This document shows positions 53,599-61,529 of a DNA stretch of 64,000 bases, in pieces. A program made the translations under genes and the position numbers. Positions within the stretch are counted from its first letter, which is position 1. Every line of letters begins with the position of its first letter. The DNA is from Microcoleus vaginatus WJT46-NPBG5 (lineage in GTDB: Bacteria; Cyanobacteriota; Cyanobacteriia; Cyanobacteriales; Oscillatoriaceae), in NCBI GenBank assembly GCA_019359355.1, contig JAHHHM010000006.1, positions 1 to 64,000 on the forward strand. The letters run 5' to 3'. A model generated the notes under the pieces. That model saw only the letters and a list, made by a program, of their open reading frames with translations. It was not told where the DNA came from and made no database searches.

Positions 53599-56377
53599 GT
53601 CATCGGTTGTCAGGATTTACTCAAAATCGGGAAAGGTTGTTGGTGCCGGCTTTTTAGTCTCATCCAAGTACATCCTCACCTGCGCCCATGTGGTAAATGA
53701 TGCGCTCGGTATTGCCCGCAACACTCAGGAACAGCCTGATGGTGTCATCAATTTGGACTTCCCGCTTTTGGCTGTTGAACAGAGGTTTACAGCTAAGGTA
53801 ATTTTCTGGCAACCTGTCAATCCGAATCAGAAGTTTGAAGATATTGCCGGCTTGGAGTTGGAAACTGAGATCCCAGACACCGCTCAACCGGCACAATTGG
53901 TAACGTCAGAGGACTTGTGGGGACATCCCTTCCGAGTTTTGGGGTTTCCGAGAGGACAACCGAATGGGGTTTCCGCTTCTGGGGTGTTGCGTGGACGGAT
54001 TGCAAACGGTTGGGTGCAGCTAGAGGATGTGAAACAACCCGGTTATCGCTTAGAACCTGGTTTCAGCGGTGCGCCGGTGTGGGACGAGGAACTTAAGGGT
54101 GTGGCGGGGATGGCTGTCGCGGCGGAAATGGACACAGCAAGAGCAGACGTAAAAGCCGCGTTTATGATTCCTACCAGCATTCTGGTAAACGCTTGGTCTG
54201 ATTTAGGCAAACAAGCCATTCCCTCTTGTCCTTACCGGGGTTTGTTTGCCTTTCGGGAGCAGGATGCTCAGTTCTTTTTTGGACGGGAAACGTTCACCGA
54301 ACAGCTATTTGCCGGTGTGCAAAGACAGCAGTTGGTGGCTGTGATTGGTTCTTCTGGTAGCGGCAAATCTTCTGTTGTATTGGCGGGACTTATCCCCAAG
54401 TTACGGGAGGAGGGAAGCTGGCTGATTGAGTCGTTTCGTCCCAATAAACAACCATTTTACGAGCTTGCGGCTGCCCTCATCAGTCAGCTAGAACCCGAAC
54501 TTGGCAAAACCGATAAGACGATTAAAGCCAAAGAACTTGCTGAATCTATCCGCCAGCATGGTTTTACAGCGGATGTATCCGCAATTCTTAAGGATAACCC
54601 TGGCAAGCGTCTGCTCTTAGTGGTTGACCAGTTTGAGGAACTTTATACCGGCTGCACGGATACAGAGCAAGGGCAGTTTGTCGATGCGTCGCTGGCTGCG
54701 GTTGAGTCAGCTTCTCGCACAATCACGCTGGTGTTGACGCTACGGGCTGATTTTTATAGTTATATAGTCAACTATCCCCGGTTCACAGAAGCGTTAAATA
54801 AGTACCCGGCACAGAATCTCTCGCTGATGCAGGCGGAGGAGATGCAAGCAGCAATTGAGCTGCCGGCTCAGAAAATGGGGATAAAACTGGAGGAAGGACT
54901 GACTGAGCGCATTCTGAATGATGTGAAGCAGGAACCGGGAAACTTGCCGTTGCTGGAGTTTGCGCTGACGCAACTTTGGGAAAAGCAGAGTCGGGGATTA
55001 TTGACGCATCAGGCATACTCAGAGATTGGGGGAGTGGCAAAGGCCCTCAGCAATCATGCAGAAGCGGTTTATGGCAAGCTGAGTCAGGGAGAGCAGAAAC
55101 AGGCACAACGGATTTTTTTACAGCTAGTGCGTCCGGGGGAAGGGACGGAGGATACCCGACGGGTAGCGAGTCGTGGAGAGGTGGGTAATTGGGAGTTGGT
55201 GACATCTCTGGCGGGTGAAGAGGCGAGGTTAGTCGTAACAGGACGGGATGAGCAGACTGGGGAGGAGACAGTTGAGGTGGTGCATGAAGTCCTTATCCGG
55301 GAATGGGGACAGTTGCGCGGTTGGATGAAAAGCGATCGCACTTTCCGCACCTGGCAAGAGCGGTTAAGGGTAGCGATGCGTCAGTGGACGGCTACAAATA
55401 AGGATGACGGGGCATTGTTGCGAGGTGTTCTGCTTACAGAAGCGCAGGGGTGGTGCAACAGCCGCTTATATGAAATGAGCCAAAAGGAGCAGGATTTCAT
55501 TCACTCAAGTTTGGAATTGCAGAAAAGAGAGAAACTAGAGAAAGAACTTCAACACAAGCGAGAACTGGACTTAGAGCGAAATCGTCGCTATTTAGCACAA
55601 GGACTTGCTGCGGTACTTGGCACAATTGCCATCAGCGCTACAGGTGTACTTGCTTATCCCCAGGTGCTACGTTGGAAAGCTGCTTCACTAAACCCGATGG
55701 TAGACATCCCAGCAGGTGATATTGTAATTGGCAGCAACGCCTCTGATGCTGAAAAGGAAGAAAAACCTGAACGGCACATTCACCTTTCGGCTTTTCAAAT
55801 TGAACAGTTCGAAGTTTCCAATCGTCAATATCGCTTATGTGTAGAGGCGAGGGCTTGCTCTGAGCCTACCAGGGGGTTACTTGACTATTTAGGTGACAAA
55901 GCCTCAGACTATCCAGTTGTAGGGATCACAGCAGTTCAAGCGGCTACTTACTGTAGGTGGGTGGGGAGGCGCTTGCCAACTGAGGTGGAATGGGAGCGTG
56001 CAGCACGCGGTTTGGAGGCAGAACGCAGATTATGGCCTTGGGGTAACCAGAAACCAACACCGCAATTGGCAAATCTACTTTTTTCCGGAAATATAGCAAA
56101 AAGTTCAGAACCTGTAATTAGCCATCTCGACGGTCGTAGTCCCGAAAAAGTTTACAACTTGGTAGGAAATGTCTGGGAGTGGACTGCATCTTATTTTGAC
56201 AGATATCCAAACTCCGATCAGCAAATTTGGGACGGTCAGTTAAAAACATTACGTTTTAACGAAGCACTGGCTTATCGAGGTGGTAGCTGGAAGACCGAAA
56301 TAAAACGCATTACAGATAGAGGACAATCTAAAGGGTTACTTGCTAGTGACTCAATAGGTATACGATGTGCCAATTAG
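53582..56377 (+). CDS. Trypsin-like protease - nSTAND1 NTPase - FGE-like fusion protein
   Basis: 931 residues. Residues 1-205 form a trypsin-fold protease with an intact triad: H36 (CAHV), D87 (EDIAG), S162 (GFSGAPV). The nSTAND1 NTPase follows (about 215-560; CPYRGLFAFREQDAQFFFGR, Walker A GSSGSGKSS 256-264, Walker B LLLVVDQFEE with D349). Next are a helical part with a coiled-coil-like charged stretch (about 640-672) and one membrane helix (about 675-695). The C-terminal FGE/sulfatase-modifying-factor domain (about 703-931) has GNVWEWTASYFD, YRGGSW and GIRCA but no catalytic cysteine pair. This is a sensor-switch-effector arrangement of known conflict proteins: the FGE-like part would recognise a ligand and ATP-driven assembly release the protease. 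Confidence 0.93.
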   Translation: MAAPLESSVVRIYSKSGKVVGAGFLVSSKYILTCAHVVNDALGIARNTQEQPDGVINLDFPLLAVEQRFTAKVIFWQPVNPNQKFEDIAGLELETEIPDTAQPAQLVTSEDLWGHPFRVLGFPRGQPNGVSASGVLRGRIANGWVQLEDVKQPGYRLEPGFSGAPVWDEELKGVAGMAVAAEMDTARADVKAAFMIPTSILVNAWSDLGKQAIPSCPYRGLFAFREQDAQFFFGRETFTEQLFAGVQRQQLVAVIGSSGSGKSSVVLAGLIPKLREEGSWLIESFRPNKQPFYELAAALISQLEPELGKTDKTIKAKELAESIRQHGFTADVSAILKDNPGKRLLLVVDQFEELYTGCTDTEQGQFVDASLAAVESASRTITLVLTLRADFYSYIVNYPRFTEALNKYPAQNLSLMQAEEMQAAIELPAQKMGIKLEEGLTERILNDVKQEPGNLPLLEFALTQLWEKQSRGLLTHQAYSEIGGVAKALSNHAEAVYGKLSQGEQKQAQRIFLQLVRPGEGTEDTRRVASRGEVGNWELVTSLAGEEARLVVTGRDEQTGEETVEVVHEVLIREWGQLRGWMKSDRTFRTWQERLRVAMRQWTATNKDDGALLRGVLLTEAQGWCNSRLYEMSQKEQDFIHSSLELQKREKLEKELQHKRELDLERNRRYLAQGLAAVLGTIAISATGVLAYPQVLRWKAASLNPMVDIPAGDIVIGSNASDAEKEEKPERHIHLSAFQIEQFEVSNRQYRLCVEARACSEPTRGLLDYLGDKASDYPVVGITAVQAATYCRWVGRRLPTEVEWERAARGLEAERRLWPWGNQKPTPQLANLLFSGNIAKSSEPVISHLDGRSPEKVYNLVGNVWEWTASYFDRYPNSDQQIWDGQLKTLRFNEALAYRGGSWKTEIKRITDRGQSKGLLASDSIGIRCAN

Positions 56378-56386
56378 GAAAAAATC

Positions 56387-57091
56387 ATGGAACACCAAAC
56401 TAATAGTCTAGTAAAGAAAAACAACGGAATAGTGCAACTAGAGTTTTCGCATCCCAGAACTCTTTATGAGAGCGTAGCCTCCTTTAAGAATGACAAAGAA
56501 CAGCAATTTATCATTCGAGTTATTGGTTGCGAACAAGCAGTAGTTGAGCAATATACTAGAAATTTAAGTGCTTACCTAGAGGTGCTTCCGCATCAGGTTC
56601 AAGAACTACCACCTACAACAAATGTCTTGCCTGAAGTAATGCCAAAGAAAACTTTATTTCAAGAAGAAACTATTAATTCACAGCAAAACCCTAACGTTAC
56701 GGTTGCTTTAGAAGTAATAACCAAAGCTCAAGATATTGAGCAACCACAAATGCTGAGTTTTAGCCTCAGACACGCTGTTGAGCATACTGAGGATGAGTTA
56801 AACCCAGGCGAACCACCAGCAAGTTATAGATACGAGCTTGGTGTAGAACCCACAATAAAAATTAAAGTAGACAGTGGCAGTGTTAAGGCTACGCTTGTTG
56901 CAGTCAACAGCTTAGGAAAGGAATCTCTTATAGACCAAAAAACTATTCCTACAGGTCCAGAAGCAACCTTGAAAAAACCTTCTCAGGTAAGTTCCACTGC
57001 TTATTGCCGTCTCACAGTTGAAATAGTAAGTACAGATCCTACGCTTTACAGCGTTGATGGTACTGTGCCAGTTAAAAAGTGGTTAACCTAA
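56387..57091 (+). CDS. Unrecognised 234-residue protein, third gene of the STAND operon
   Basis: The ATG lies nine bases behind the preceding stop, with AGGAAA upstream, so it is in the same operon. I recognise no family. Residues 1-65 look alpha-beta (EFSHPRTLYESVASFKNDKEQ, FIIRVIGCEQAVVEQYTRNL). Residues 66-110 are a Pro/Gln/Thr-rich linker. Residues 110-234 are beta-rich (MLSFSLRHAVEH, YRYELGVEPTIKIKVDSGSV, KATLVAVNSLGKES) and may form a beta-sandwich. No signal peptide or membrane helix. Composition is AT-richer than the protease part of the operon. It could be a ligand, regulator or substrate of the protease; that is speculation. Confidence 0.8.
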   Translation: MEHQTNSLVKKNNGIVQLEFSHPRTLYESVASFKNDKEQQFIIRVIGCEQAVVEQYTRNLSAYLEVLPHQVQELPPTTNVLPEVMPKKTLFQEETINSQQNPNVTVALEVITKAQDIEQPQMLSFSLRHAVEHTEDELNPGEPPASYRYELGVEPTIKIKVDSGSVKATLVAVNSLGKESLIDQKTIPTGPEATLKKPSQVSSTAYCRLTVEIVSTDPTLYSVDGTVPVKKWLT

Positions 57092-57186
57092 AATACTAAC
57101 CACATCTAATCTGATTATATGGAAAATGCAATTCGCAATTGAAGCTGTGTGACAGTACAATGCAGAAATGATGATGGAAAGGAAAG

Positions 57187-57228
57187 TGCGATCGCTTTTT
57201 CGATGTGGAGAGAGCGATCGTATTTTTT
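57187..57228 (+). terminator. Terminator of the STAND operon, built from two HIP1-like sites
   Basis: Stem TGCGATCGCT (57187-57196) / AGCGATCGTA (57213-57222) with one G-T wobble, followed by TTTTTT. One arm contains the complete HIP1 octamer GCGATCGC. It ends the rightward operon exactly at the stop of the convergent mazF gene. Confidence 0.8.
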
Positions 57229-57566
57229 CAATTCAACCCCAAATGTAATTTAAGTGCAGCATCCACCAATTGCATCAGTTCCTCACTCAAAGTTCCCAGA
57301 GGTTCGCCCTCAATTCGCTGTTTAGAAATTGTCCTTACTTGCTGCGCCTGCACTTTAGAAGGTTTGGGTAGAGCGCTATCATCTGGATTCAGTAAAACTT
57401 CAAAAGGATAGATACGACTAACATTAGATGTAATTGGCAAAATTGTTACTGTGGTGGCGACACGGTTATTAATATCATTGCTGACTATTAGCACCGGACG
57501 ACGTTTATCCATCTCAGAACCAACCGCAGGACTGAGATTAGCATAATAAATTTCACCACGTTTCAT
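57228..57566 (-). CDS. mazF: MazF/PemK-type toxin (endoribonuclease)
   Basis: 112 residues, normal size. Family motifs: KRGEIYYANLSPAVGSEMDK (conserved RGE(I/V) and the GSE-(Q/M)-x-K loop), RRPVLIVSND, the TILPITSN segment and the QVRTISKQRI segment. MazF cuts mRNA at short sequences. Its start codon overlaps the antitoxin's end by 14 bases. The pair is convergent with the STAND operon. Confidence 0.95.
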   Translation of the reverse strand: MKRGEIYYANLSPAVGSEMDKRRPVLIVSNDINNRVATTVTILPITSNVSRIYPFEVLLNPDDSALPKPSKVQAQQVRTISKQRIEGEPLGTLSEELMQLVDAALKLHLGLN

Positions 57567-57804
57567 TAGTCAATCCATCTGCAATTGTTACATCCCAAGT
57601 TGGGTCAACTTCTTGTGATGCTTGCCGGTAAGCCTCCTCAAGTGCGTCCTGTTGGAGTTCTTGTAGTCGTCCTTGGTAGATGTCTTGCTGTTGTTCAAGA
57701 AGTTTGACACCTGCAAGGATGACCTCGATCGCACTATTGTATTTCCCACTTATGAGTTGGCGCTGCACGAAGGCTTCAGCTTCAGGTGGTAGGACGATTT
57801 GCAT
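57553..57804 (-). CDS. Ribbon-helix-helix antitoxin partner of MazF
   Basis: 83 residues from the ATG at 57802-57804 (MQIVLPPEAEAFVQRQLISG). A longer frame from 57873 lacks support. The N-terminus has the ParD/CopG pattern (a strand MQIVLPPE, then FVQRQLISGKYNSAIEVILAGVKLLE), the DNA-binding ribbon-helix-helix. The acidic C-terminus would wrap the toxin. A ParD-type antitoxin with a MazF-type toxin is a mixed pair but is seen in cyanobacteria. Confidence 0.85.
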   Translation of the reverse strand: MQIVLPPEAEAFVQRQLISGKYNSAIEVILAGVKLLEQQQDIYQGRLQELQQDALEEAYRQASQEVDPTWDVTIADGLTNETW

Positions 57805-57932
57805 GATGTTTGCACAGAGGGGTTTTGACTCTATTGTAAGCAATAGCGTTTTGGCAGGTCGCAGGCGAAGCAATTGCTTGCAAAAACTTCAGTTACTTAA
57901 TGATGAGTTCTGTAAAAAGCAGAGCACTCAGA

Positions 57933-59015
57933 TTACAAGCGTCTGTATAGCAGCCATCGCAATTCTATGGGCGGCAATCCATCTGAAATTGGGAATAAAT
58001 CTCGACCGGCAGCCCATTGAGTAAACCAGCCGGTTGGTGGCCACGCTTCAGCCGGCAAGTGTTCCTGCTCATAGTTATAAACCGATTCATCTGATACCAA
58101 TTCCAGGGGCAAATCTTCCAGCGCCGTTGCTAGTTCTGCCGGCGTAAATAGGGAGGACCAAGCCACTTCAGCCATCTGCCGAACAACCGCATCTGGCTCA
58201 TAACCTTCTACGGTTAAGAACATATTAAATAGTAACAACCCGCCCGGACGCAGTACCTCAGCCATTTTCGTAAGCAACTGTTTCAACTGCTCAACACTGC
58301 GAAAATGAGAGACGACTTCCGCGACAATCGCTAGTTTGTAATTAGCCTTTGGTAGTTCAATTTTTGGATCAAGGATGTTTCCATGTGTTATCATCACCGG
58401 CAACCCTTCTGCGTTTACAACTGTAAGGATCTGCCGCAAAAATGCCGGCACCATTTCCACTGCCTGAACCGGATAACCAAGTCTTGCCAGTGGCAGCGTG
58501 TTCCGACCTGTGCCGGCACCCACATCCAAGATCGCTGCACTAGCCGGTTCGCCTAGTTCCGCTGCAACTGCCATCACCTTAGCATCTGGATGATTGCCAA
58601 ATAAGGGCGGTTGTCTCGTTTGAGTCCACATTTTGTATTCGTCTTCAACAGTGGAAACGAAGACTGAAACTGATACCACTAAGCGTTTTGTTGGGGTGGA
58701 AGGAAACTTCTCTGTCTCATACTTCACGATTATTCGGGAATGAGGCGAAGTTTCAAACGCGGCTGCTAACTTCTGGGCAAGCAACTGGCGCAATCGTTCT
58801 AATTCTTCGGGTTTCCACGACTTGCCAATTGTGCTAAATAGCGCTTGCAATCGCTCTACATATTCATCTAGCAAAGCCGGCACACAAGGCAAGGATAGTT
58901 CACCACGAGTCACTATCCAACTATCCACTCTATCTGTGATGGATTGATCGAGTGTGGCGGAATCAGTTATGACTAAATTTTGCTCTGCCGGCATCAAAGT
59001 TTCTTGAGGAGTCAT
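57933..59015 (-). CDS. SAM-dependent methyltransferase with N-terminal extension
   Basis: 360 residues. Residues 1-145 are an unassigned helical and beta extension (LDEYVERLQALFSTIGKSWK, RLVVSVSVFVSTVEDEYKMW). The class-I methyltransferase core follows: motif I ILDVGAGTGRNTLPLARLG (about 168-186), AEVVSHFRS and the LRPGGLLLFNMF strand. Its substrate is unknown. The C-terminus (WPPTGWFTQWAAGRDLFPIS) has no family I recognise. Confidence 0.85.
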   Translation of the reverse strand: MTPQETLMPAEQNLVITDSATLDQSITDRVDSWIVTRGELSLPCVPALLDEYVERLQALFSTIGKSWKPEELERLRQLLAQKLAAAFETSPHSRIIVKYETEKFPSTPTKRLVVSVSVFVSTVEDEYKMWTQTRQPPLFGNHPDAKVMAVAAELGEPASAAILDVGAGTGRNTLPLARLGYPVQAVEMVPAFLRQILTVVNAEGLPVMITHGNILDPKIELPKANYKLAIVAEVVSHFRSVEQLKQLLTKMAEVLRPGGLLLFNMFLTVEGYEPDAVVRQMAEVAWSSLFTPAELATALEDLPLELVSDESVYNYEQEHLPAEAWPPTGWFTQWAAGRDLFPISDGLPPIELRWLLYRRL

Positions 59016-59126
59016 GACTTAAGCAATCGCACAAGCAAGTCTTTTCGAGAAAATTATCCGCTCAAGTTTGCAACAACCAAGCCGATTGCAGCTCAGTATA
59101 GCGGCAATATTTTGACATATCAATAA

Positions 59127-59164
59127 GCGGATGCCTAGCTTCCTGATGGAGACTAGGCATCCGC
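59127..59164 (-). terminator. Hairpin behind the PSRP-3 gene
   Basis: Perfect 12-bp stem GCGGATGCCTAG / CTAGGCATCCGC with a 14-base loop, 27 bases downstream of the psrp3 stop. On the minus strand it is followed by TTATTGATATG, a weak T-rich tail. Confidence 0.7.
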
Positions 59165-59190
59165 TAGCAACAGATTCTATGAATTTGGGT

Positions 59191-59490
59191 TCAGTTGCTA
59201 CCTGTAAAGGTAACTTCTGGAAACCGGGTTTGTGCTTCAGCCATAGGCCGACGCCGGCCTTCTTCTTGCCAATAATTAATGACTTCCGTTGCTTTGTTGA
59301 GCAACTCGACACGATCACCTTCGGAAATCCAGTGTTTGGCTTCCATTTCATTTTTGAGCTGTTCCCAGGCATCGTTGCGAGGCCAGAAAAAGTAAGACGT
59401 CAAAGGGCTAGTGCCTTTGCCTACAACTTGGTCAACAGCGAGGGCGACGTTCTCTTCTAGCCAGAGAACTTTCAGAATGAACTTCGACAA
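59191..59490 (-). CDS. Ribosomal protein PSRP-3 / Ycf65
   Basis: 99 residues. Plastid-specific-type 30S ribosomal protein 3, found in cyanobacteria and plastids: [61 protein letters not shown] take the start as the TTG at 59488-59490 because GGAGG stands five bases before it. The GTG two codons upstream overlaps the ribosome site itself. The resulting N-terminus [10 protein letters not shown] fits the family. A hairpin terminator follows. Confidence 0.93.
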   Translation of the reverse strand: MSKFILKVLWLEENVALAVDQVVGKGTSPLTSYFFWPRNDAWEQLKNEMEAKHWISEGDRVELLNKATEVINYWQEEGRRRPMAEAQTRFPEVTFTGSN

Positions 59491-59619
59491 AAACACCTCC
59501 AGGGCAACCCCAGGATTAAAAAAGAAAATCTACAGTCTCTCATTGTACCGCACCGGCTCGATTTTTAATTTAATCTTAGAGTTTATTGGTAAAATCCATA
59601 ATCTGATAGGGTTTCAGCT

Positions 59620-60495
59620 TTGGGCAGATGCCTGAATCAATTGATTAATCAATCGGATTGTAGTTCTTTGGATACTGAACTTAGCACAGAAGCAACGCCA
59701 GCACCGGCTATCGTTGTGTTTGATATTGACGGCGTGATTCGGGACGTGGCCGGCTCTTATCGGCGAGCATTAGCCGATACGGTCGAGTCTTTCACCGGCA
59801 ATGCTTACCGACCCCTGCCGGTGGACATTGACCGGCTGAAATCGGAAGGCATCTGGAACAACGACTGGCTCGCCACTCAAGAATTGGTTTACCGCCACTT
59901 TGAGCGCCAGGGACAGCCGCGAGAGCAAATCAATCTTGATTTCGATGCCATTGTCGCCTTCTTCCAATCCCGCTATCGCGGCACAGATGACAATGCATGG
60001 AATGGCTATATTTGTCAAGAGACTTTGCTGTTAAATTTGGCCTATCTAGAACAGTTAGGAGATGCGGGGATTGCTTGGGGCTTTTTTAGCGGGGCACCAA
60101 GGGCGGAAGCCGCCTATGTTTTAGAAGGACGCCTAAGCTTAAAATCACCCATACTCGTCGCAATGGAGGATGCCCCAGATAAGCCCAATCCCACCGGCTT
60201 GTTTGCAGCAGTGGAACAGTTAGAACACCGGCATCAAATTGAGACATTACCGCCGGTTGTTTATGCCGGTGACACTGTTGCCGATATGCAAACCATCCAA
60301 AAAGCGCAACAGTTGCATCCATCCCGAACTTGGATTGGCGTAGGAATTCTGCCGCCCCACGTTCAAGAAACACCGGCACGTTGCGACGCCTACACCGGCA
60401 CCCTCAAAGCAGCCGGTGCGGCGATCGTCTTGAGCAACATAAAAGAACTAACGCCAAAGCGAATTCAGGAATTGGTTATGGGGGATGGGGGATAG
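59620..60495 (+). CDS. HAD-superfamily hydrolase (TIGR01548-like)
   Basis: 291 residues. HAD motif I is VVFDIDGVIRDV (D35, D37), motif II FFSGAP, motif III KPNPTG and motif IV VVYAGDTVADM, typical of the cyanobacterial TIGR01548 group of phosphatase-like proteins. Its substrate is unknown. The start is uncertain: only TTG codons occur in frame near the beginning (here 59620), and the first 28 residues may be leader. The last residues, MGDGG, are encoded by the GGGGAT tandem repeat at 60478-60543. Confidence 0.85.
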   Translation: MGRCLNQLINQSDCSSLDTELSTEATPAPAIVVFDIDGVIRDVAGSYRRALADTVESFTGNAYRPLPVDIDRLKSEGIWNNDWLATQELVYRHFERQGQPREQINLDFDAIVAFFQSRYRGTDDNAWNGYICQETLLLNLAYLEQLGDAGIAWGFFSGAPRAEAAYVLEGRLSLKSPILVAMEDAPDKPNPTGLFAAVEQLEHRHQIETLPPVVYAGDTVADMQTIQKAQQLHPSRTWIGVGILPPHVQETPARCDAYTGTLKAAGAAIVLSNIKELTPKRIQELVMGDGG

Positions 60496-60543
60496 GGCAT
60501 GGGGCATTGGGGATGGGGCATGGGGGATGGGGCATGGGGCATT
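60478..60543. repeat. GGGGCAT/GGGGGAT heptamer tandem repeat
   Basis: About nine degenerate heptamer or octamer units (ATGGGGG, ATGGGGC) starting inside the last codons of the HAD gene. The same unit occurs in the opposite orientation at 61487-61524, on the other side of the TPR gene. Confidence 0.9.
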
Positions 60544-60585
60544 TTTAGCCTCTCACCTAGTGTCGTTTCCCTAGCCTGTCTGCCA

Positions 60586-61392
60586 CTACTGAAGATGGAG
60601 AAACTTATCTAGGGCAGTCACCATTGCCGGCGGCCAGCGGCGAATACTTTTCACCCAATCGATGTCTTTATAGCGCGAATCCATACCAACCACTGAAACC
60701 CAATTGCTTTCAGCTTCGCCGCGTTTTCCTTGCTCCCAAAGTGCAGCAGTGAGGGCTGCGCGGATATCGGGAAACTTGGGGTACTTGCGGACTAAATTCC
60801 GCATTGTACGAAGCGCTTCTTCGGTTTCACCGGCTTGATAGAGGGCGAGGGCGTAGTTGGCGCGGGCAAAGGCATAATCAGGGGCCAACTCAGCAGCGTG
60901 TCCGTAGTCTGAGATCGCAGCTTGCCACTGTCCCAAGCCGGCTTCTGCGTTACCCCGGTTGTTGTAAGCTGCCGGATCTTGGGGGTCGAGTTCCAACACG
61001 CGATTATAATCAGCAATCGCCTCTGAATACCGGCCCAGTCCTTCCAGGGCAGCCCCACGATTTAAGTAAGGATCGGGGGCGCTGGGGGCGAGTTCAATGG
61101 CTTTGTTGTAGTCCCCAAGTGCCGCTTCTAATTTATTTTGGCTAACTCTAGAATTTCCCCGGTTGCTCCAAATCGCTGGGTTCTCTGGGAATTGTTCAAG
61201 AATTTGTGTCCAGTAGCTTTCTGCCGTAGCAAAGTCGCCGGTGTTGGTGGCATTAAAAGCTTGGCTGGCGAGTTCCTCAATAGGTATTTGGTCTGTATTG
61301 GTTTGCGCGATAGCTGGGGCATGATTCACGAAGCTGATAGCGACACAGACAAGCAGCAGACAAAGTATTTTTAGAATCGAGCGAATCATCAT
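60586..61392 (-). CDS. Secreted TPR-repeat protein
   Basis: 268 residues from the ATG at 61390-61392 (a second ATG follows directly). A signal peptide (ILKILCLLLVCVAISFVNHAPAIAQ) is followed by about five TPR units (for example AIWSNRGNSRVSQNKLEAAL, PYLNRGAALEGLGRYSEAIA, AYNNRGNAEAGLGQWQAAIS; about 50-210). It is similar to cyanobacterial TPR proteins of the thylakoid lumen or periplasm, involved in photosystem or envelope assembly. Partner unknown. The gene is bracketed by inverted heptamer repeats. Confidence 0.88.
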   Translation of the reverse strand: MMIRSILKILCLLLVCVAISFVNHAPAIAQTNTDQIPIEELASQAFNATNTGDFATAESYWTQILEQFPENPAIWSNRGNSRVSQNKLEAALGDYNKAIELAPSAPDPYLNRGAALEGLGRYSEAIADYNRVLELDPQDPAAYNNRGNAEAGLGQWQAAISDYGHAAELAPDYAFARANYALALYQAGETEEALRTMRNLVRKYPKFPDIRAALTAALWEQGKRGEAESNWVSVVGMDSRYKDIDWVKSIRRWPPAMVTALDKFLHLQ

Positions 61393-61486
61393 GAAATTTA
61401 TAAGGGATTTGCTAATTCTAGGGGCCGGCATTTCAAGATTTGGTAATTTTTCTGCTCACTTTTCACCTCCTCTCCTACCTTCCCTC

Positions 61487-61524
61487 CCATCCCCATGCCC
61501 AATGCCCCATGCCCCATGCCCCAT
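61487..61524. repeat. Heptamer tandem repeat, inverse copy
   Basis: Units of CCCCATG (catccccatgcccaatgcccc...), the complement of the repeat at 60478-60543. It lies between the TPR gene and ruvB. Confidence 0.85.
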
Positions 61525-61529
61525 AAAAA

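Noticed and set aside
56140-56377. Possible DGR variable repeat at the end of the FGE-like domain
   Set aside because: The terminal region is not rich in AAC/AAT codons, and no reverse transcriptase, template repeat or accessory gene lies in the window.
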